64,000 nucleotides of DNA from positions 27,016,763-27,080,762 of the forward strand of contig JAJEKV010000006.1 of the NCBI GenBank assembly GCA_021234155.1, written 5' to 3'. Below, piece by piece: positions 58,262 through 64,000 of the stretch; within the stretch, counting starts at the first letter, position 1, and the number at the start of each line of letters is the position of its first letter. This DNA is from Isoetes taiwanensis. Lineage: Eukaryota > Streptophyta > Lycopodiopsida > Isoetales > Isoetaceae. Below the pieces are notes generated by a model. The model was not told where the DNA came from. It saw nothing but the letters and a program-made list of their open reading frames with translations, and searched no databases. Position numbers and translations under genes: made by a program.

Positions 58262-58764
58262 CCAGGCCTGGATTACAGGAGTTCTTAGAATGATGTTTTT
58301 CAAAATTTGAGATTGCATTGTGGTCCAGCATGGCTAAGAGTAATGTTGACTTGTTGATGAGAAAGTTCTTTGCGGGAACATAAGGATGATTTCTTTTTAT
58401 TTGGAATCGGGATATTTGCACCAACACAACATTAAAAGTGGTTAATAAGCCAATTTTCCTTAAGGATCTGTCCAAAGTGTACCAGAAATTCTGGAAATAC
58501 CAGGTGAAAAACACATTGTTGATAGATGACAGCAGATATAAGGGTTCTGCCAACCAGCCGAACACAATGATATGTCCAAATAGTTTTGCTCCCAACAGGT
58601 TGGATTCCAATTTCCTTTTGGAGCAACTCAAACCATGGTTGGAGGGACTTCTGGTTGCAGAAAGTGTGTTAGCTTATGTGAAGGAACATCAAATGTGGAA
58701 CATGTGGGATTCTGAAGAGTCGCGCAACTGCATGAAAATGCTCGACAAGTATTTTCATAAATGA
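58262..58764 (+). pseudogene. FCP1/NIF-like phosphatase pseudogene 2
   Basis: Second FCP1-homology (HAD) fragment in the window. In one frame: RPGLQEFLE-stop-CFSKFEIALWSSMAKSN (family R PGL.EFL and WSSM), then two further stops, FIWNRDICTN, VVNKPIFLKDLSKVYQKFW, NTLLIDDSRYKGSANQP (family LL.DDSP.K), FLLEQLKPWLEGL, and stop at TGA 58762. Three nonsense codons, no frameshift. The initial DxDG motif would lie upstream and is not securely seen. It directly precedes the Ulp1-like gene, and could have been part of one transcription unit with it. Confidence 0.75.
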
Positions 58765-58878
58765 ATCTTGTAAAACTCTTTGAAAGTCAATATAAGTAAA
58801 AAAATTTCTATGATATGTGTTGTACTTTTTCAATTTAAGATATTTGAATGGATTGTGAGCAAATGTTCTCGTGTGTAG

Positions 58879-59783
58879 AGATGATAAAGCTTCGGCAGTC
58901 CCTGTCTATCTAAAGCCAAATACACATTTGGAAGTGGTGCTGAGTGGAACTGAAACTGTCGTGATTAGCTCCACCGACATCAAAATTTTGGAAGCCGATA
59001 CGCAGTGGTTCAATGATCAATTGATCCTCCTCTTCTCAAGGTGATACTTTCATCTGATTTGTGATCATCAGGATTGTGCCATCATATGAATATATTTGCA
59101 GATACATGGAATACTACTTGATGCTCCAAGGAATGAGCCATCCCTTTCATTTCTTTGACCCTCTTTTTCACTCGACATTGTCCAAGGACACAAATAGTTA
59201 CAAAACAATAAGGAAACATGTGAATCTGGATAAGTGCCAGTACATGTTTTTGTGTGCTTGTGATTGTAAGCCATGCGTGTCTCGCACAGAGATATAAACC
59301 AGGGATATATCACTTTGATAGCTCGGGCTTGCATGGCAGAAGCAGACATATTGAGAGGTTAGTGCTTGCTCATTGCATTTTGCTGTTGTGGCACAATGAC
59401 AACAAACTTTGAATGTAGGTTCCTGGAATTGCTTGGACACAATAATTTCAGCTTTACAACCTCAGATGTTGTGAAAATTTCCAGAACGCCTCTTCAAACC
59501 GATGGTCATTCATGTGGCCCTGCCATATGTTCGTTTATGCACAAATCTGTGAGGGGGTACTTGAAAGGAGTGAATATATTGTTGCCTGAACTAGTAAGTC
59601 AACTCACATGTAGCAGACAAACCAAACTCTGTTATTGACAAAGTGTGGTTAACTGCAGTTGTGGACATTTCATACCAGGATCTAGTTGATGTTAGAGTGT
59701 TCATGCTTGAAATTTTAAGATTAGAAGCAACAAAAGGTGGAACTGAGAGGAACATATGTATTGGGAAGTATGTAGGTGCATGA
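58879..59783 (+). pseudogene. Ulp1-like cysteine protease (C48), spliced, with one frameshift
   Basis: SUMO/ubiquitin-like protease family. Exons with good splice sites: 58879-59039 (ISSTDIKILEADTQWFNDQL; family W.ND..I), 59102-about 59357 (RYMEYYLMLQG, FFDPLFHSTLSKDTNSYKTI, then KCQYMFLCACDCK and, after a one-base shift near 59262, H-ACLAQRYKPGIYHFDSSG), about 59418-59597 (FLELLGHNNFSF, RTPLQTDGHSCGPAICSF) and 59659-59783 (DISYQDLVDVRVFMLEILRL, TGA). The catalytic His (HACLA for HWSLA), Asp (HFDSS), Gln (LQTDG) and Cys (HSCGP) are all still there. The altered Trp after His and the frameshift suggest a pseudogene. C48 proteases are often carried by plant transposons, and a transposase lies just downstream on the other strand. 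Confidence 0.78.
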
Positions 59784-60150
59784 GTCACCTCGTACTTGAA
59801 ATCACTGTATATCTTTCTTATGTACATAATTGTTATTGTAACCTCGATTCATTTGAATAAAAATTCATATTCAGTTCATCTCACAAACAAAGGAATCAAT
59901 GGCAGAAGAATTCAAATCTTCAAAAGAAATCAAGACAAACTCATTTTCACAGCACAAGCACAAAACTTCACATGAGTTCTGAAAACTATAGAATGGTTTT
60001 ACATTTCATCATCATCGAAAAGAACTTGGGTAAATTCGTAAAAATTTTCTCCTCATCTAAAGGATCCGACCTATATCTGATCCTGTTTTGGCGTTTAGTT
60101 GGTGGCATGTGAAGTCGATTGCACCGGATCGTGTGTTGTGAATACTATGC
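59784..60150. other. Spacer between convergent genes
   Basis: AT-rich region between the 3' ends of the protease (plus) and the transposase (minus). AATAAA at 59859 on the plus strand is a plausible poly(A) signal for the protease gene. Nothing else seen. Confidence 0.4.
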
Positions 60151-60159
60151 CTAAAGGCG

Positions 60160-61880
60160 TCTTTCTTTGCAAAGATCATAGGCGAGGGTTGATCTTGCGC
60201 CCTTCTTGTAATACATACCTTCTATGACACTATCACCGTGTACCATGTTCCATTGAGTTGGAAGTCTTTCTCCACTATCCATTTTGGTTTTGTGCACATC
60301 GAGAATCCAAAATTCAGAACCCTCATCATTCCCTTTGAACAACGGCAACAAAATTATCACAACTCTAAGTGCCTCTGCTAACATCGTGGGATTGGAGGAG
60401 AATAAGGACCTCTTTGGATTCACGGTCCTCAATATCGGCATGCATATTGGAAGATGGTACAATAGCTTGAAGTTTCCAATCATCAACATAGTGCTTGTTC
60501 ACACAAAATGTCCCACATGCCATCCAAGCGTTGGGCTGAAAGCATGAAAGTTCCCTCGTGTGCAAGCGCAATGGAGATTCGGGATTGAATGCATGTACAC
60601 AATGGATCGCCTAGTGTCCAAAATCCTTTACGCACCCCATGCTTTCTTTCTATCTATATCCTCCACCTTGACTTTCCAAAAGAACCTTTTTATATTCTTC
60701 CTCTTACTTGTTTTGGATGTGTTCATCCACTCGGATGTTCCACAAGTAAACATCTCTTGACAACTTCTACCACTTCATGCACATTATCAATTTTATCTTT
60801 GTTGTATTTTAATTGCGGTTGTCTTAACCATCTCTTCAACTTTCGGCTTTGCCATCGTGTTCACCTTTCCCGTGGTTAGAACCAAAAAAATTCCACATCA
60901 TATAGACATCGATTAATCGTTTGTGTACCTAGCCACAAAGTAAAATGGTCTAGAAGCCTTGAATTGAGATAATCTTTGCACCATCCGAAAACACATAATG
61001 TCTCTTTGGCACCCTTCCTTTACGCTCCGGATATTTGTGGTGTTTCATGAAGCGGTGTTACCGCGAACAAAGTATCGTGTTCCCTATCATCGATACATAA
61101 TAATGTGTTTCCTTGATAATCTCATCGCCAGCGAGTCGTAAATCTTGATATGTTATTTGAACCAAAATGGTAATCCGGTTATTGACCCGGTAGCATCGGC
61201 GCACCTCCTCTTGTTCCTTGAATGTATAGTTCTCTGCAAAATCCTCTACCGAAAGACATGCATCTGGCGAGAGATTCTCGAAAGCTCCTTAAATTGTTTT
61301 GCACGCCATTGGTACACGAAATTATGCGATTGGAAAGATTTTTAGGCGCTCTTTTCGGTTTATCGAAGCTCCTTGGGTTACGTCTCATTATCTTGATGAG
61401 TCGGTCTCCTACGAGAACTTCGAGGCGTTGTCTTTTTTCATAGTCAATGTACTCCCATTTCACTTTCCTGTTTCTTGCCACTTTCTTCTATGGGACCAGT
61501 CTGAAACTTCTTGATTCCACCACGACTCACAATCTCCAAGGATGCACGCCTTCTTGTGAAACTCATCTAATTCACTCTTTGGACACAATATAGATCTCCA
61601 CAAGCTTCCTGTACTTGCAATTTTATGTTGGTGTGCCCTGCATTGACCAAGTTCATGTGATCTACAAACATCGCAGGTGCAAGTGCAATTCTTCGGATGT
61701 TTGGTTCTCATCCCATTGAGTCCATCCACTAGCATTTGCATCCTCATGTGCTGAATGCAACAGCAACTATTGAAGTCCTTCAATTTCACAACAAACCAGG
61801 GTTTTAGCTTCTCAAAAGCTCGAAGACGAATCTTAATTTCTGGATGTTGGTCCAGAAACCTCTTGAACAATAGCATCTGC
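60160..61880 (-). pseudogene. DDE-type transposase pseudogene
   Basis: Minus-strand transposase. An exon starts after TTTAATGCAG (acceptor ends at 61881): LFKRFLDQHPEIKIRLRAFE, CCCIQHMRMQMLVDGLNGM, CTCTCDVCRSHELGQC (Cys cluster), ILCPKSELDEFHKKACILGD, then in another frame VKWEYIDYEKR. The catalytic-type motifs follow: EDFAENYTFKEQEEV (about 61245-61205), HYVFSDGA (about 61005-60980), WNFFGSNHGKGEHDG (about 60905-60860). A C-terminal part reads RSIHCVHAFNPESPLRLHTR, ELSCFQPNAW, KHYVDDWKLQ. The order D...D...(H)GKG.HDG fits a transposase family common in non-seed plants as I recall it. Multiple frameshifts make it inactive. Confidence 0.75.
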
Positions 61881-61974
61881 ATTAAATGAACACTAAACTG
61901 TTAGGATGTGTATACCACACCATACCATGCCCCACACTCATCATATTCACCAGAACGAGCACCTTAGTGCTGTG

Positions 61975-62165
61975 TACATTACCACACACCACACCACACC
62001 CCACCACACACCACACCATTCACCACACACGAGACACCATACACCAAATGGTGGAGTGTGGAGTGGTGGTGGGGGGTGGTGGTGGTGGAGTGTGGTGGTG
62101 GGGGGTGGTGGAGTGGTGTGTGGTGGTGGTGGGGTGTGGTGGTGGGGGGTGGTGGAGTGGTGTGT
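61975..62165. repeat. CCACAC / GGTGGT low-complexity inverted tract
   Basis: About 60 bases of CCACAC-type repeats (61980-62045) face about 110 bases of GGTGGTGGGG-type repeats (62055-62163) on the same strand. The two can pair into a long hairpin. The G-rich arm has several GGGGGG and GGTGG runs, enough for G-quadruplexes. Confidence 0.85.
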
Positions 62166-62420
62166 ATTGGTTCTCATATGACCCTTTTCAAGTGTCACAA
62201 TGGCTAAATATGAGCATTGATAAGCTCTAAAATGTGGATATGTGCTGGAGGCTAACATTATTGCAAGTTTAAAATTACACTAGATATCTGGAGCCTTGGA
62301 AATTATGGCTTATACTCATTGCATATCATATTGTGCAATATGACATATGAAATTATGTTATATCTTATTGTGCTTCCTTAATATTTCTGAATTTAGGTTT
62401 AGGCTTGTAAATATTTTCCT
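62166..62420. other. Spacer, nothing recognised
   Basis: AT-rich non-coding. Confidence 0.4.
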
Positions 62421-62542
62421 AGATTCTCTTACATTTTATAAGATTTTCTTATATTCTATTAGATTCCTCTGGATTCCTTTACATTTTAGAACTTTTTAGA
62501 ACATTCTAACACTTTCTGAAACATTCTAAGACTTTCAAAATA

Positions 62543-62560
62543 TTCTAGAACTTTCTGGAA
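62543..62560. promoter_or_regulatory. Perfect four-unit heat-shock element, repeat unit 1
   Basis: TTCTAGAACTTTCTGGAA is TTCnnGAAnnTTCnnGAA without mismatch. The same sequence recurs in unit 2. Confidence 0.6.
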
Positions 62561-62792
62561 GTATTTCCTTAGATTTCCTTACATTCCCATAAATTCCCCT
62601 ACATTCTAGAACATTCTAAAACTTATTAGGACAATTTAGAACTTTCTGGAAGAATTTTCTTAGATTCCCCCTAGATTCTCTTACATTTTATGAGATTTTC
62701 TTACATTCTATTAGATTCTTCTGGATTCCTTTACATTCTAGAACTTTTTAGAACATTAAGACTTTCTGAAACATTCTAAGACTTTCAAAATA

Positions 62793-62810
62793 TTCTAGAA
62801 CTTTCTGGAA
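62793..62810. promoter_or_regulatory. Perfect four-unit heat-shock element, repeat unit 2
   Basis: Identical 18-base sequence, exactly 250 bases after the first. Confidence 0.6.
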
Positions 62811-62975
62811 GTATTTCCCTAGATTTCCTTACATTCCCATAGATTCCCCTATATTCTAGAACATTCTAAAACTTATTAGAACAATTTGGAACTTTCTGGA
62901 AGAATTTTCTTAGATCCCCCCTAGATTCTCTTATGTTCTAGAACTTTCTAAAAGATTCTAGAACTTTCTAGAGCC

Positions 62976-63003
62976 TTCCAGAACATTCTAGAACTTTCTT
63001 GAA
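62976..63003. promoter_or_regulatory. Six-unit heat-shock element
   Basis: From TTCCAGAACATTC to TAGAACTTTCTTGAA the triplets alternate TTC, GAA, TTC, GAA, TTC, GAA with exactly two bases between them, the longest perfect array in the window. Confidence 0.6.
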
Positions 63004-63087
63004 CTAGCTAGAATGTTATAGTCTATTTTATCTTAATGGGAACATTACCCCTAAGTATATTTGAAACATAAATCTTTCATGGAATTA

Positions 63088-63153
63088 ATGCTTGGTCTAG
63101 TGGTTAGAGTGGGGGGTTTGGGAGGTTGAGGACTAGGGTTCGAATCCCCCCAA
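63088..63153 (+). mobile_element. tRNA-like sequence, SINE head or tRNA relic
   Basis: TGGTCTAGTGGTTAGAG fits a tRNA D arm and pol III A box; GGTTCGAATCCC, about 40 bases on, is a perfect B box. The middle recalls tRNA-Pro (TTTGGG). The T stem pairs at only three of five positions and no acceptor stem forms, so it is not a functional tRNA. An A-rich run follows. Confidence 0.5.
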
Positions 63154-63189
63154 TAACATAAAAAATTTTAAAAGCCTTTCCTTAAGGGA

Positions 63190-63480
63190 CGAGCATTCAA
63201 CATGAGCCTTAGGATCTTAGACTCGATCAACGATCAAGATCTCACCATACAAAAGCAATATGAGCCGTAGGATCTATTACATATAATTCCCAAAGCCATG
63301 TGGACCGTAAGATATGTCCCAAGCAACATGAGCCATAGGATCTCGGATCGACGATCAGGATCAAGAGCAACCTGGGCCGTAGGATCGATTACATAGAGTC
63401 TATATACAAACTCCCAAGCCGTAGGATACGTCCCAAAGCCACGTGGGCCGTAGGATCTCGAATCAACGGTCGGATTCAAT
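63190..63480 (+). repeat. Degenerate tandem repeats of a GCCGTAGGATCT motif
   Basis: GAGCCGTAGGATCT-like motifs recur at least seven times with intervening ATCAACGATCAGGATC-type text, in two blocks of roughly 110-115 bases. Sequence of this kind is frequent in plant transposon ends. Confidence 0.65.
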
Positions 63481-64000
63481 GGGACAAACATAAGAATATA
63501 TATATGTTAGATAATATAAAATATATAATATATATCCTTCTATATATATGATTATTAGAAAAATTTCTGATTCCAAAAAGGCCATTTTGGAATTAGCTAT
63601 ATCTATTTTCTGGCTATTGCATTAGAGCAAAGTTGCCCTTTTCGAAACCGGAAAACTTTTTAGAGTATCCTATCTGCTCCCACCACGTATAGCTCTCCCT
63701 CTCCTATGGCCCCGCCTGAACGCGCCGCCGTCCTCCCAGCAAACTAGAGCGAGCAGCCCGTCGACTATTTCCCAATTCCTTGTGCAAACCAGATATTTCG
63801 TTGGCTGTGTTTCGTCTGAAGTTTCAATTCAAAGTAATTTAAATTTTGGTTCCCTGGCACATATTTATGGCACCGGAATTCTATGCTCATAATGTAAAGA
63901 TGTACGCACAATCTGGTACGTTTTAATTTGGGCCTAGAAACCTTCTCGCCTTGCACTGTAAATAGCACTCGGGGTTAAAGCGCATCCGTGAAACTGTCGA
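63481..64000. other. End of window, no gene recognised
   Basis: An AT-rich TATATATA tract at 63497-63552 is followed by GC-richer sequence (63680-63760). No coding frame with a recognisable domain. Confidence 0.4.

Larger units (their letters stand above)
62421..63010 (+). repeat. 250-bp tandem repeat packed with heat-shock elements
   Basis: Two units (62421-62672 and 62673-62922) plus a partial third. Text such as AGATTCTCTTACATTTTA and TTAGAACTTTTTAGAACATT recurs at about 250-base spacing. GAA and TTC triplets at 5-base spacing fill the unit. It has no coding potential. Confidence 0.85.

Noticed and set aside
63088-63153. Functional tRNA-Pro gene
   Set aside because: Acceptor stem cannot be formed and the T stem pairs at only three of five positions.

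Overview
This is a nuclear window from a land plant. There are spliced plant-type genes with GT-AG introns, plant LRR receptor kinase, Enhancer-of-zeste, pentatricopeptide and isopropylmalate isomerase sequences, and dense layers of decayed transposons. Several degenerate protein families (PLS-type PPR fragments, a DUF7869-type transposon protein, FCP1/NIF-like phosphatases, methyltransferase-like transposon ORFs) are ones I associate with ferns, so a fern is my best guess with moderate to low confidence. Almost everything readable is broken; the only near-complete host gene is an LRR receptor-like pseudokinase at 34.6-37.5 kb.

Layout. 0-2.7 kb: a long methyltransferase-like reading frame interrupted only by nonsense codons, then an FCP1-like phosphatase pseudogene. 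4.2-6.8 kb: a tandem duplication of a divergent histone H3 pseudogene. 7.7-11.7 kb: a second tandem duplication, bounded by a 6-bp microhomology, carrying PPR remnants and the 3' end of a LINE whose poly(A) tail survives at 12.06 kb. 12-21.7 kb: no host gene, but a tRNA-derived SINE, another LINE 3' end, a TTAA-flanked inverted-repeat element and retroposons with microsatellite tails. 21.7-31.6 kb: nested Copia and Gypsy elements. The Gypsy element had inserted in an isopropylmalate dehydratase small-subunit (LEUD) gene; an inversion between oppositely oriented Copia copies then put the two halves of that gene on opposite strands. The Gypsy LTRs carry heat-shock-element arrays just upstream of a TATA box. 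34.6-37.5 kb: the receptor-like pseudokinase of the Arabidopsis At2g16250 type.

42.5-54.8 kb is the most unusual part: a candidate 12.3-kb DNA transposon with perfect 25-bp terminal inverted repeats and a possible 4-bp AGAA target duplication. It carries two divergent decayed genes, a methyltransferase-like gene on the minus strand and a DUF7869-type gene on the plus strand. Between and around them lie at least 20 copies of a short palindrome related to CTCGACTCGCGAGTCGAG and a five-copy array of a 110-bp block.

55.9-56.4 kb holds an intron-containing Enhancer-of-zeste SET-domain pseudogene. 58.2-59.8 kb carries an FCP1-like phosphatase followed by a spliced Ulp1-type protease gene. 60.2-61.9 kb holds a DDE transposase pseudogene on the minus strand. 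62.4-63.0 kb is a 250-bp tandem repeat loaded with perfect heat-shock elements, followed by a tRNA-like sequence and short tandem repeats to the end of the window.
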